Counted from the first letter of the stretch, positions 1 to 8,257 are shown. The stretch: 18,847 nt of DNA from Anaeroplasmataceae bacterium (GCA_020025015.1 JAHHSV010000028.1:1-18847), one strand, 5' to 3'. Notes: generated by a model not told the origin, from the sequence alone. Program-made: numbers and translations.

Positions 1-60
1 GATTTTCAGGCTAATGTTTGATTATTTTTGGGAAATTTTCAAAAGATATTGACAGGACAT

Positions 61-83
61 AAAAAAAGAGGCCTCAGCCTCTT
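61..83 (-). terminator. intrinsic terminator of the ychF operon
   Basis: On the minus strand a perfect 7-bp stem (AAGAGGC / GCCTCTT, loop TGAG) runs straight into seven T residues at 67-61. It begins 8 bases after the ychF stop codon, so it ends the long minus-strand operon. The plus strand has no comparable T run, so it works best in the minus direction. Confidence 0.9.
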
Positions 84-91
84 ATTAATTA

Positions 92-1192
92 TTAAACATT
101 AAATTTGAATAATAATATATCGCCATCTTTGACAACGTAATCCTTACCCTCTTGGCGAACTAAGCCCTTTTCACGAGCCTGTAGAGCACTACCTGAAGCA
201 ATTAGATCATCATACGCAACAGTTTCAGCTCTAATAAAGCCTCTTTCAAAGTCACTATGAATAATACCTGCACATTCAGGAGCCTTCATACCCTTTTTAA
301 AGGTCCAAGCACGGCATTCATCAGGACCAGTTGTAAAATATGTCGCATAGCCTAGTAAATCATAGGTATCTCTTACTAGTCGATTTAAACCTGGTTCTGT
401 GATACCCAAATCCTCTAGGAATAAGGCACGATCATCATCCTCAAGCATAACAAGCTCAGATTCAATTTCAGCAGAAATAGGGCAAATTTTACTACCCTCA
501 GCTAAAGCAAAGGCTTTAAATTTGCTATAAATAGGATCACTTTCAGGATCATTTATATTAGTATCAGCAATATTTGCAACATACATAAAAGGCTTAAAGG
601 TTAAAAAACCATAATTTTTGACATACTTTAATTCATTTTCATCAAAATCCATACTTCTAACTGGCTTTTCATTCATTAGGGTTTCTTCAATTCTTCTTAA
701 TAAATCTAATTCAAAAGGAGCATCATCAACCTTTGATTGAGCCTTCTTTTCAATCTTAGGAATACGCTTATTAATAATTTCTAAATCACTTAAAATTAAC
801 TCTAAATTAATAATATTTGCATCTCTAATTGGATCAACATTACCCTCAACGTGAGTAATATTAGCATCCTCAAAACATCTAACAACCTGTAAAATTGCAT
901 CACAATTACGAATGTTAGCTAAAAATTGATTACCTAAGCCCTCACCCTTAGATGCACCCTTAACCAAACCAGCAATATCTGTAAATTCACAAACAGCAGG
1001 GGTAGTTTTCTTAGGATTATACATCTTACTTAAGGTCCATAATCTTTCATCAGGAACCTCAACCATTCCAACATTAGGTTCTATTGTTGCAAAGGGATAA
1101 TTAGCTGCTAAAGCTCCAGCCTTTGTAATTGCATTAAATAATGTTGATTTACCAACGTTAGGTAGACCAACAATTCCAGCAGTAAGTGCCAC
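92..1192 (-). CDS. ychF: Obg-related P-loop ATPase YchF
   Basis: A 366-residue protein of the YchF/OLA1 family, cytoplasmic translation-associated NTPases that bind ribosomes and usually prefer ATP to GTP. The P-loop GLPNVGKS is at residues 9-16, the G3 motif DIAG at 72-75, and the G4 position reads NIAD (207-210) rather than the NKxD of true GTPases, which is the family hallmark. The C-terminal part (about 281-366) is the TGS domain. Length is typical. The start is GTG at 1190-1192, supported by AAAGGAGAG a few bases upstream (1199-1207); the next residues (ALTAGIVG) match the family N-terminus. It is the last gene of the minus-strand operon, 17 bases after ppa and followed by a terminator. 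No anomalies were seen. Confidence 0.97.
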   Translation of the reverse strand: MALTAGIVGLPNVGKSTLFNAITKAGALAANYPFATIEPNVGMVEVPDERLWTLSKMYNPKKTTPAVCEFTDIAGLVKGASKGEGLGNQFLANIRNCDAILQVVRCFEDANITHVEGNVDPIRDANIINLELILSDLEIINKRIPKIEKKAQSKVDDAPFELDLLRRIEETLMNEKPVRSMDFDENELKYVKNYGFLTFKPFMYVANIADTNINDPESDPIYSKFKAFALAEGSKICPISAEIESELVMLEDDDRALFLEDLGITEPGLNRLVRDTYDLLGYATYFTTGPDECRAWTFKKGMKAPECAGIIHSDFERGFIRAETVAYDDLIASGSALQAREKGLVRQEGKDYVVKDGDILLFKFNV

Positions 1193-1209
1193 TTTAATCT
1201 CTCCTTTAA

Positions 1210-1746
1210 TTAATTTCTTGTTATATATAATTCATTGTAGGCAGCGATACTATCCTTAATAGTTTTAATAGCATCCTTTCTACCTAAAACCTCAAATACA
1301 GTTGTTTCCTTATTTTCTAATTGCTTATAAACTGTAAAGAAGTGCTTAATCTCATTTAAAATATGCTCAGGTAAATCATTAATTTCTGTAAACATATTCA
1401 TAGATGGATCACCAAATGGGATAGCGATAATTTTTTCATCTACCTCATCATTATCAATCATCTTAACTACACCTATTGGATAGCATCTAACTAAAACTAG
1501 TGGATCTAAATCCTCACTACATAATACTAAAGCATCTAGTGGATCATGATCCTGACTATATGTACGTGGTATAAATCCATAATTAGCAGGATAATGAGTT
1601 GATGTATAAAGAATTCTATCTAAAATAATCAAACCTGTTTCCTTATCTAATTCATATTTTTTCTTGCTTCCTTTTGGTATTTCAACACAGACAATAAAAT
1701 CATCTTCCTTGATTCTATCATCATCAATGGAATGCCATATTACCAT
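1210..1746 (-). CDS. ppa: inorganic pyrophosphatase, family I
   Basis: A 178-residue soluble family I pyrophosphatase, hydrolysing pyrophosphate to two phosphates and pulling forward tRNA charging, nucleic-acid synthesis and phosphoribosyl transfer. The diagnostic metal-binding signature is at residues 66-71 (D66, D68, D71 within DHDPLD), preceded by the conserved ANYGFIP (54-60) and an N-terminal E22-IPKGSKKKYE stretch expected to contribute active-site Lys, Glu and Tyr. Length fits the bacterial hexameric form. The ATG is preceded by AGGAGG at 1755-1760, just downstream of the stop of the flavoprotein gene. Sharing an operon with apt is sensible, because phosphoribosyltransferase reactions release pyrophosphate. 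Family II (DHH-type) enzymes, common in many Bacilli, are excluded by the motif. Confidence 0.96.
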   Translation of the reverse strand: MVIWHSIDDDRIKEDDFIVCVEIPKGSKKKYELDKETGLIILDRILYTSTHYPANYGFIPRTYSQDHDPLDALVLCSEDLDPLVLVRCYPIGVVKMIDNDEVDEKIIAIPFGDPSMNMFTEINDLPEHILNEIKHFFTVYKQLENKETTVFEVLGRKDAIKTIKDSIAAYNELYITRN

Positions 1747-1763
1747 ATATTAAACCTCCTATA

Positions 1764-2618
1764 TTAATTTTCTCTTATAAATTTATTCATGCTGTAGCCA
1801 GCTTGACAGCCATCATTTGCCGCCTTTACAATTTGTAAAACGCCACCAACAACATCTCCAGCCGCAAAAATGCCTGGAATATTAGTCATATATTTTTCAT
1901 CTACAGCTAAATTATTATCCTTTAAATCTAAGCCCAAGTGCTTAGCAATAGTAAAGGCATTAGCGCTACCTAAGGCAACAAAGCAGCCGGCAACCTTTGT
2001 ATCAGTTGAAGCAGTTTTAATACCCTCTAATCTATTTTCACCATATAATTTTTCGATAGGCTCCTTAATAACCTTAACAGTATCAGGCACCTCTACCTCT
2101 AATTCATTACCATTAGTATATAAGGTTACGCTATTTACAATTGGTAATAAATGCTCTAATTCATGAAGCATATATTCATTGTAGCCAACCATAGAAATAT
2201 CCTTTTTACGATAGAAAAAGCCATCACAGGTAGCACAGTAAGAAACACCTCTACCTTCAAAAGCCTTAGCCTTTGTAAAGGTATTACGAGCCTTACCAGT
2301 TGCTATTAAAACTGTCTTTGCTTCATATTCCATCCTCTTAGTCTTAACTAAAAAGCCACTATCTAAATAATCAATTGAAATAACCTCATCATGATTTACT
2401 AAAACCCCAAGCTCTGAGGCCTGAAGCATACCTGCCATAACGATTTCCTTACCAGATTTTGTGCCTAAGGCATAATAATTTTCAATCTTATCAGCCTTTT
2501 CTAAAGCCCCATAATCCTTACCAATAACTAAAACATTATGACCAAAGCGTTTTAAATAAATACTTGCTGTAATACCGGCAGGTCCCATTCCAATTATAAT
2601 TGCATCAAATTTATTCAT
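1764..2618 (-). CDS. thioredoxin reductase-like flavoprotein lacking a clear NADPH site
   Basis: A 284-residue FAD-dependent disulfide reductase of the TrxB family. The FAD-binding GMGPAG is at residues 10-15, the ATG motif at 107-109, the redox-active CATC at 128-131, and the C-terminal FAD motif GDV at 254-256. In ordinary NADPH-dependent TrxB the CxxC is followed by a second Rossmann motif (GGGDSA-like) and an HRRxxxR motif; here the first position reads VGYNEY (144-149) and no HRR motif is present. The closest described situation is the ferredoxin-dependent FFTR group of anaerobic clostridia, but that assignment is inference. ATG at 2616-2618 is chosen over an upstream TTG (2640-2642) because AAGGAGG (2625-2631) is correctly spaced from it and the family N-terminus begins there. 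One base separates it from the trmL stop. Confidence 0.85.
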   Translation of the reverse strand: MNKFDAIIIGMGPAGITASIYLKRFGHNVLVIGKDYGALEKADKIENYYALGTKSGKEIVMAGMLQASELGVLVNHDEVISIDYLDSGFLVKTKRMEYEAKTVLIATGKARNTFTKAKAFEGRGVSYCATCDGFFYRKKDISMVGYNEYMLHELEHLLPIVNSVTLYTNGNELEVEVPDTVKVIKEPIEKLYGENRLEGIKTASTDTKVAGCFVALGSANAFTIAKHLGLDLKDNNLAVDEKYMTNIPGIFAAGDVVGGVLQIVKAANDGCQAGYSMNKFIREN

Positions 2619-2619
2619 C

Positions 2620-3150
2620 TTAATCCTCCTTGATATTGTCAATAAAGAATTCTCCCTTTAATGAATCTGGCTCATGGCCAATTAATTCACTATCAGGTAT
2701 TTGATTTGAAGCTAAAAATAGCATTATTGCTACACAATTGCTTAAATTCAAGCTTCTTACCTTATCAGTCGTAGGAATTCTATAGCAATCATCTAGACGC
2801 TTATGTAAAAAGTCATAAGGAATACCAGTAGATTCCTTACCAAACATTAAATAAACATCCTCATCCTTAGCTTCACTAAAGTCAATTGTTCCTGGTGATT
2901 TATGACCATATCTTGTTAAAATATAGAATTTCCCCTTATTTTTAGCCAAAAAATCATCCATATTTTCATATTCTTCATACTCTAAATACTTAAAGTAATC
3001 TAATCTTGCTCTTCTTAAATGCTTTTCATCAAGCTCAAAGCCATAAGGCTTAATTAAGTGAAGCTTAGCATGAAATCCAACACAGCTTCGCATTATATTA
3101 CCAGTATTTTGGGGTATTTCAGGTTCGAATAAAACTACGTTTAATTTCAT
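2620..3150 (-). CDS. trmL: tRNA (cytidine/uridine-34 2'-O)-methyltransferase
   Basis: A 176-residue SPOUT-superfamily methyltransferase of the TrmL/CspR type, which 2'-O-methylates the wobble nucleotide of certain leucine tRNAs using S-adenosylmethionine. All three SPOUT motifs are visible: FEPEIPQNTGNIMRSC (8-23), the glycine-rich MFGKESTGIP (102-111), and RSLNLSNCVAI (132-142) of the C-terminal trefoil knot. Length matches the single-domain family without an added RNA-binding domain. The ATG is preceded by GAGGAAG inside the last rimO codons, with 5 bases between the genes. It sits in an operon with other translation-modification genes (dtd, rimO). YibK is an older name for the same family; I see no rival assignment. 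Confidence 0.93.
   Translation of the reverse strand: MKLNVVLFEPEIPQNTGNIMRSCVGFHAKLHLIKPYGFELDEKHLRRARLDYFKYLEYEEYENMDDFLAKNKGKFYILTRYGHKSPGTIDFSEAKDEDVYLMFGKESTGIPYDFLHKRLDDCYRIPTTDKVRSLNLSNCVAIMLFLASNQIPDSELIGHEPDSLKGEFFIDNIKED
2625..2631 (-). promoter_or_regulatory. ribosome binding site deciding the flavoprotein start
   Basis: AAGGAGG on the minus strand, 6 bases before ATG 2618-2616. It lies within the last codons of trmL, so translation of the two genes is probably coupled. It would be downstream of the alternative TTG start at 2642 and so could not serve it. Confidence 0.85.
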
Positions 3151-3155
3151 TATAA

Positions 3156-4451
3156 CTACACTTCCTCAGCTGTAAATGAATAGGCATCATAATCAACAAT
3201 ACGAGCCTTAATTCGATCGCCTAATTCATGCTCATCCTTAGCAGCAACATAAATCATACCATCAACATCATCTGGAGCAAAGGCATAATTTCTTGCTGTA
3301 TACATAAATTCGTTTTCATCATAGCCAGTAATAAAGCAATCAATTTCCTTACCCATTGCTGTAGCCATTAAGCCTTCACTAATTTCCTCCTGACGTTGCA
3401 TTACAAGCTCATAGCGACGTTGCTTTTCATCCTCACTTATCTCTTCAGGATAGGTTGCAGCTAGAGTACCTTCTTCACTACTAAAGGTAAAGGCACCTAA
3501 TCTATCAAATTTAATTTCAGACATGAAATCTAATAAATTATTTACATCCTCTCTAGTTTCGTAAGGGAAGCCAACAATTAGAGTAGTTCTTAAAATTGCA
3601 TTAGGAATTTCTTTTCTAATCTTATGACATAAATTAATAAGATACTCTCTATTGCCACGACGCTTCATTAAATCTAAAAGCTTATCCTCACTATGCTGAA
3701 TAGGTATATCAAAATAAGGCATAACCTTATGATTATTCTTAATAAAATCAATTAATTCATCAGTTACAATATCAGGATATAGGTATAAAAGACGAACCCT
3801 AAAGTCTCCTTCAATACTACAAACACTCTTTAATAAATCAACAATTGCATTTTTATGATATAAATCATAGCCATATTTAGTTGTATCCTGACTTATTAAA
3901 TTAATTTCATAGGCTCCTTCTGATACAGCAATTCTAACCTCATCGGTTATAGATTCAATTGTACGGCTATTTAGTCTACCTCTAATTAAAGGAATAGCAC
4001 AAAAGGCGCATCTATTTAAGCAGCCTTCAGCAATCTTGATATAACGCATGTAATTAGGTGTACCAACATGCTTATCAAGAGGTGAAATATGACCCTTAAA
4101 ATTACTGTTTAAAACACCATTTAAAATAGTAGTAATATCCCCATATTCATCAATTCTTATGAATCTATCTACCTCAGGTATTAATTTAGTTATTTCATCA
4201 TAATAGCGTTGGCTTAAGCAACCAACAACAATTAACTTTTTGTTTTCTGTCTTATAGCTTGCTAAATCTAAAATTGTATCAATTGCTTCTTTTCTTGCAC
4301 TTTCAATAAAAGCACAGGTATTAACCATAAGAATATCAGCCTCACGAGGATCTTCTACTAAAAGATTCTTATTTTTCTCTAGTAAGCCAATAATCATTTC
4401 ACTATCAACTTTATTCTTAGCACAGCCTAAGCTAATAAAATATATTTTCAT
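3156..4451 (-). CDS. rimO: ribosomal protein S12 methylthiotransferase
   Basis: A 431-residue radical-SAM methylthiotransferase. RimO adds a methylthio group to a conserved aspartate of ribosomal protein S12. The N-terminal MTTase domain carries the three cluster cysteines C10, C46 and C78; the radical-SAM CxxxCxxC is C144, C148, C151; a C-terminal TRAM-like segment follows (about 365-431). The opening IYFISLGCAKN and EGCLNRCAFCAIP are typical of RimO rather than MiaB or MtaB. ATG at 4449-4451 gives the family N-terminus; an in-frame ATG 11 codons upstream (4482-4484) lies in the loop of a hairpin and has no ribosome binding site. The chosen start has a modest purine-rich leader (AGAAGAGAG). 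It is transcribed with trmL downstream. Confidence 0.94.
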   Translation of the reverse strand: MKIYFISLGCAKNKVDSEMIIGLLEKNKNLLVEDPREADILMVNTCAFIESARKEAIDTILDLASYKTENKKLIVVGCLSQRYYDEITKLIPEVDRFIRIDEYGDITTILNGVLNSNFKGHISPLDKHVGTPNYMRYIKIAEGCLNRCAFCAIPLIRGRLNSRTIESITDEVRIAVSEGAYEINLISQDTTKYGYDLYHKNAIVDLLKSVCSIEGDFRVRLLYLYPDIVTDELIDFIKNNHKVMPYFDIPIQHSEDKLLDLMKRRGNREYLINLCHKIRKEIPNAILRTTLIVGFPYETREDVNNLLDFMSEIKFDRLGAFTFSSEEGTLAATYPEEISEDEKQRRYELVMQRQEEISEGLMATAMGKEIDCFITGYDENEFMYTARNYAFAPDDVDGMIYVAAKDEHELGDRIKARIVDYDAYSFTAEEV

Positions 4452-4469
4452 TTTTCTCTCTCTTCTAAC

Positions 4470-4498
4470 AAAAATGGAATACATAATATTCCATTTTT
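4470..4498 (-). terminator. 12-bp AT-rich hairpin between the unknown gene and rimO
   Basis: A perfect inverted repeat, AAAAATGGAATA (4470-4481) with TATTCCATTTTT (4487-4498) and a 5-base loop. On the minus strand it starts 5 bases after the upstream stop codon (4504-4506) and ends in TTTTTGTT, so it resembles a weak terminator or an mRNA-processing or attenuation element within the operon. Its low GC argues against full termination. The rimO start lies 18 bases beyond it. Confidence 0.5.
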
Positions 4499-4503
4499 AT
4501 AAA

Positions 4504-5589
4504 TTAATTCTTTTTAATTTCTTTAAATTCACTAGTTAAAGCAGCTAAACGCTCCTTAAGCTCTTGCTTAGATAATTCAAGAGTTTTAACCTCTTCAACC
4601 TGTCCTTTATAATTGGTAAGCTGATTATAGGCCTCACATTCACGAAGGGAATTTTGTTTATTTAAGGCATACTTAGGATTCTTTGCTTCAACTAAGCCTA
4701 AATCAACAAGCTTTACAAATAAATTATAATAAGCATATAAATCTTCTGTTAGCTTATATTTAACATCCTTAATGTTAGGTTTTTTTAGCTTACTGTAGGT
4801 CTTTTTAATTTCGCCTGCAACATCGCTTGCAAGGCCTTTAGTCTTATATTGCTTTAAATTTTCAGCAACCCAAAAATGAATACCAGTATTTAAAAGAATT
4901 GTAACATCTAGCTTTAAAACTGGAATCAATTCCTTTAAAACTACAAAAGGCATATTTTGTGATTTATATAAGTTCATAGTATTTTCAATACCAATTGTTT
5001 GCATTAAATCAGCTTTGAAAATAGGGCTTGTCAATACATTGTAGTAGGTCAAAAATGGATCCTTACTAGCTTTAACATCATAGAAATAATAGTCATATTT
5101 ACTTAGGCCATGATGATCAGTATTTTCTGGGTGTAAGGCATAAATATGCTCAAATAAATAATAAACCGAAGTATTTTCAATATTACTCTCTATTTCAAAT
5201 AATTTATCCTTTTCTTCTTGACTAAGGTCTTGGGCTAAGGTCAATGTAAGAACATGATCCAATAATAAATGCTCCAAGGTTTTCTTTAGCACATCGTTTT
5301 CTGTCATATAGTTGGCTAGGTCATTTAAGCTTGAAAATGCTTTACCTCGGATAGACAACCCAATCTGTGGATCCAAAAGATAAATAACCAAGGTAAGCGC
5401 TGATTCAGCATACTTAACGCTTCTTATACAAACCAAAATACGGCCCTTTAAATATGGATCCTTAATAGAATCGATAAAGCTATCTGAAAAAATATAATTG
5501 ATGGCATCTCCAAAATTTCCATGTAATGCCAAAGCTAATTTTTCCTTTGAATTATATTCTTCCTCTAAAAAATAAAATGTATTTTCCAT
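4504..5589 (-). CDS. uncharacterised helical protein in the rel-dtd operon
   Basis: A 361-residue protein I cannot assign. It has no signal peptide and no convincing membrane segment, so it is probably cytoplasmic. It looks mostly alpha-helical: leucine-rich helices at about 45-155 and 186-250, a Tyr/Asp-rich linker at 155-182, and a charged C-terminus (326-360) with coiled-coil character. The N-terminal 45 residues (FYFLEEEYNSKEKLALALH and onward) faintly recall a short motif seen at the start of some Bacillota proteins (aromatic, then xxLAxAL, then a W/F-containing helix), but I would not name a domain. No nucleotide-binding or metal-binding motif was seen. The ATG has AAGGAGG placed inside the last dtd codons, 5 bases after dtd, so it is co-translated with rel and dtd. 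A role linked to translation or stress is only a guess from position. Confidence 0.85.
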   Translation of the reverse strand: MENTFYFLEEEYNSKEKLALALHGNFGDAINYIFSDSFIDSIKDPYLKGRILVCIRSVKYAESALTLVIYLLDPQIGLSIRGKAFSSLNDLANYMTENDVLKKTLEHLLLDHVLTLTLAQDLSQEEKDKLFEIESNIENTSVYYLFEHIYALHPENTDHHGLSKYDYYFYDVKASKDPFLTYYNVLTSPIFKADLMQTIGIENTMNLYKSQNMPFVVLKELIPVLKLDVTILLNTGIHFWVAENLKQYKTKGLASDVAGEIKKTYSKLKKPNIKDVKYKLTEDLYAYYNLFVKLVDLGLVEAKNPKYALNKQNSLRECEAYNQLTNYKGQVEEVKTLELSKQELKERLAALTSEFKEIKKN

Positions 5590-5594
5590 AAACC

Positions 5595-6050
5595 CTAAAC
5601 CTCCTTATTTAGATCATCTGAGTCATATATTATTGTAACAGGACCATCATTTGTAAACCTAAGCTTCATATCAGCTCCAAATACTCCTTTTTTGGTTAGG
5701 ACCAAATTATTAAGCACTGCTACAAATTCATCATATAGCCCATTAGCCTCAGCAAAGCCCATCGCATCCGTAAACGATGGTCTATTGCCATTTTTCGTAT
5801 TGGCATAAAGGGTAAACTGACTAATAGCTAAAACCTCGCCAGCAACATCCTTTAGGCTTAAATTCATCTTGCCTAAGCTATCTTCAAATACTCTTAGCTT
5901 ATAAATTTTTTCAGCATAGTATTTAAAAAATTCATTTGTATCACCATTCTTAAAGCCTATTAATAATAAATAGCCCTTATCAATGCTAGAAACAAGCTTG
6001 TTATCAACAGTACAGCTGGCATCCTTAACTCTTTGCAATACTATTCTCAT
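5595..6050 (-). CDS. dtd: D-aminoacyl-tRNA deacylase
   Basis: A 151-residue Dtd, which hydrolyses D-amino acids (and mischarged glycine) from tRNA and so guards translation against D-amino acids. The characteristic SQFTLY is at 77-82 (the catalytic-site Ser-Gln pair), GNRPSF at 88-93, and the cross-subunit Gly-Pro motif NDGPVT at 134-139. The N-terminus MRIVLQRVKDASCTVD is textbook for the family and the length is exact. Its ATG overlaps the rel TGA stop in an ATGA arrangement (6047-6050), so translation is probably coupled to rel. The rel-dtd neighbourhood is conserved across Bacillota. Confidence 0.96.
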   Translation of the reverse strand: MRIVLQRVKDASCTVDNKLVSSIDKGYLLLIGFKNGDTNEFFKYYAEKIYKLRVFEDSLGKMNLSLKDVAGEVLAISQFTLYANTKNGNRPSFTDAMGFAEANGLYDEFVAVLNNLVLTKKGVFGADMKLRFTNDGPVTIIYDSDDLNKEV

Positions 6051-8230
6051 ATGTTTTCCCTATGAATATCAGAAATTGCTGTTATCTTATTCAGGTTAGC
6101 AATAACCTTATCTAATTCTACAGTATTAGCAACTAAAATTTTAATTTTAATAATTGTTTCTAGGTTCAAATTATTTTTAACATTTAAAGATGAGGTTTGA
6201 ACATTCAAGCTTGATAAAACATTCATAATTTCACCAAGAAGCTGAACATTTTGCATCGCAGTAATTCTTAGTGATACTGGATATTTACGTTTTATATCAG
6301 TAGCCCATCTTAAGTTTAAAAGTCGATTCTTATCTAATGACTCTAAATTTTTACAATTTTCGTGATGAACTACTATTCCACTACCCTTTGTAACATAACC
6401 TACAATTTTATCTCCAGGGATTGGGCAGCAGCATACCGCAAGCTTAATTTGAGGATTATTTAAGCCCTCAACCACAACTCCAGTTTCCGAATTAGTAGAG
6501 ATCATTTTGTTAGTCTTTTCAATTGACTTACGCATGATTTCTTCACTATCTATTTTCTTAGTACCAATATACTTAGCTACTACAGTTTTTTCACTAATTA
6601 TACCCTTACCAATATCAACATATAGATCATCAAGGCTCGTTATATTGTTTTTACCAAAATTTTCCTTGGCAAAATCTTCCTTTAGCTCATAGCTAAAGAC
6701 CTTGTTTGCTTGGAATTCCTCTTCAACAAGCTTCTTACCAGCAGCTAATAAAACATCTCGATTTTGCTTATTTAAGAAAGCCTTAATCTTATGCCTTGCA
6801 TGGCTAGTTTTAGCAATTTTTAGCCAGTTTGTCGTTGGTCCTGCTGAATTCTTATTGGTTCTAATTGAAACAATATCCCCATTTTGCAATTCATAATTTA
6901 AGGAAACTATGTGCTTATTAACAATAGCTCCAACAATTGTATTACCTAGCTGCGTATGAATCTTATAGGCTAGATCAAGTGGCGTTGCTCCCTTCGGTAG
7001 GTCAATAACATCACCAGTAGGGGTATAAACATAAACACTTGTCGTTAAAATATCCTTTCTTACACTATCAACGAAGGTCTTTGCATCACTATCATCAGCA
7101 TCCTCTTCATTAAATTGTAATAAATCAGCATACCACTTTAGCTTTTGTGCAATCTCAAATTGTTCTTTTTCCTTGCTATAAGCTAAATTTTCCTTGTAAG
7201 CCCAGTGAGCAGCGATACCAAGCTCAGCAACCTTATCCATTTCCTCAGTTCTTATCTGAACCTCAAAGGTTAAACCAGATGAAGATATTACCGTTGTATG
7301 CAATGACTGATACAAATTTGGTTTTGGTACAGCTATATAATCCTTAAAGCGTTTAGGAACCGGCGTATAATACGCATGAATTAAGCCTAAGACTCGATAA
7401 CAATTATCAATTGTATCAACAATTATTCTAATAGCTAAAACATCATATATTTCTTCAAAATCCTTATGCTGATTAGTCATCTTCTTATAAATTGAAAAAA
7501 TGTTTTTTACACGGCCCTTAATACTAAAGTCCTTAATGTTTTCTTCAGTTAAGATTTCTTTAATCTGCTCAATAATGTGCTCAATATTTCCCAAACGAGC
7601 TGATTTATTTTCATTAATATCAGCACTGATTTCCTTATACTTTTCTGGATTAGTATATCTTAAGGAACGATCCTCTAGCTCTGCTTTAATCTTAAACATA
7701 CCTAGACGATGAGCAAGTGGTGCATAAATTTCTAGGGTTTCTCGACAAATTCTTTCACGTTTTTCAGGAGATTGGCTATCCATTGTTCTTAAATTATGTA
7801 ATCTATCAGCTAATTTAACAACAATTACACGGATATCCTTACCCATAGCTAAAAGCATTTTTTGATGATTTTCAGCCTGCTTTTGCTCTAAGGATGAAAA
7901 CTTCATTTTTGTAAGCTTTGTAACACCATCAACCATATCGGCTACATCCTTACCAAATTGAGCTTCAATCTCTTCATGAGTTGTATTCGTATCCTCAATA
8001 CAATCATGTAGTAAGCCTGCAATAATAGTATCAGGTCCTACATGTAATTCAGCTAAAATTATCGCAACATGCAAAGGATGACAAATATATGGGCCTCCGC
8101 TTTTTCTAAATTGGCCTCTGTGTTTTTCCTCTGCTAATAAATAGGCTCGTTTAATTCTTTCAAGCTCAAAAGGATTATGTATATAGGTATTCACTTTAGT
8201 AAACAAATCATTGTATGAAACTTTATCCAT
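6047..8230 (-). CDS. rel: bifunctional (p)ppGpp synthetase/hydrolase Rel
   Basis: A 727-residue long RelA/SpoT homologue, controlling the stringent response at the ribosome. The HD hydrolase domain is intact (H75-D76 and E79-D80 in HDCIED; KLADRLHNLR at 139-148). The synthetase domain follows with the RxKD-type motif RFKD (294-297), YQSLHTTV (307-314) and VQIRTEEMDKVAELGIAAHW (324-343). The basic RFKD rather than acidic EFDD marks the bifunctional Rel/SpoT type. Next come a TGS domain (about 396-457), a helical region, the cysteine cluster C600-C602 with C626, and a C-terminal ACT domain (about 650-722). ATG 8228-8230 has an AAAGGGTGAG leader. It follows apt by 27 bases and overlaps dtd. All key residues are present, so both activities are expected. 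Confidence 0.97.
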   Translation of the reverse strand: MDKVSYNDLFTKVNTYIHNPFELERIKRAYLLAEEKHRGQFRKSGGPYICHPLHVAIILAELHVGPDTIIAGLLHDCIEDTNTTHEEIEAQFGKDVADMVDGVTKLTKMKFSSLEQKQAENHQKMLLAMGKDIRVIVVKLADRLHNLRTMDSQSPEKRERICRETLEIYAPLAHRLGMFKIKAELEDRSLRYTNPEKYKEISADINENKSARLGNIEHIIEQIKEILTEENIKDFSIKGRVKNIFSIYKKMTNQHKDFEEIYDVLAIRIIVDTIDNCYRVLGLIHAYYTPVPKRFKDYIAVPKPNLYQSLHTTVISSSGLTFEVQIRTEEMDKVAELGIAAHWAYKENLAYSKEKEQFEIAQKLKWYADLLQFNEEDADDSDAKTFVDSVRKDILTTSVYVYTPTGDVIDLPKGATPLDLAYKIHTQLGNTIVGAIVNKHIVSLNYELQNGDIVSIRTNKNSAGPTTNWLKIAKTSHARHKIKAFLNKQNRDVLLAAGKKLVEEEFQANKVFSYELKEDFAKENFGKNNITSLDDLYVDIGKGIISEKTVVAKYIGTKKIDSEEIMRKSIEKTNKMISTNSETGVVVEGLNNPQIKLAVCCCPIPGDKIVGYVTKGSGIVVHHENCKNLESLDKNRLLNLRWATDIKRKYPVSLRITAMQNVQLLGEIMNVLSSLNVQTSSLNVKNNLNLETIIKIKILVANTVELDKVIANLNKITAISDIHRENI

Positions 8231-8257
8231 AATCTCACCCTTTCTATGGGGATAATT

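Noticed and set aside
2..52. Open frame from the left edge on the plus strand ending in TGA at 50-52 (17 codons, including MFDYFWEIFKRY), possibly the tail of a convergent gene.
   Set aside because: Seventeen open codons in AT-rich DNA are not significant, and nothing in the tail identifies a family. It could be real; the sequence left of the window would settle it.
49..77. TTGACA on the plus strand at 49-54 as a -35 box.
   Set aside because: At 16-18 bases downstream there is only the GC-rich ychF terminator stem, not a -10 box, and no plus-strand gene follows.
1870..2166. Plus-strand open frame of 98 codons antisense to the flavoprotein gene.
   Set aside because: Shadow of a strongly supported gene on the other strand; no ribosome binding site or promoter of its own.
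6507..7712. Four plus-strand open frames antisense to rel.
   Set aside because: All lie opposite well-conserved Rel domains, lack ribosome binding sites, and have low-complexity compositions typical of antisense frames.
8231..8257. Short CCC/GGG pairing around the rel ribosome binding site as a possible regulatory hairpin.
   Set aside because: Only three base pairs form with a 7-base loop, too weak to claim control.
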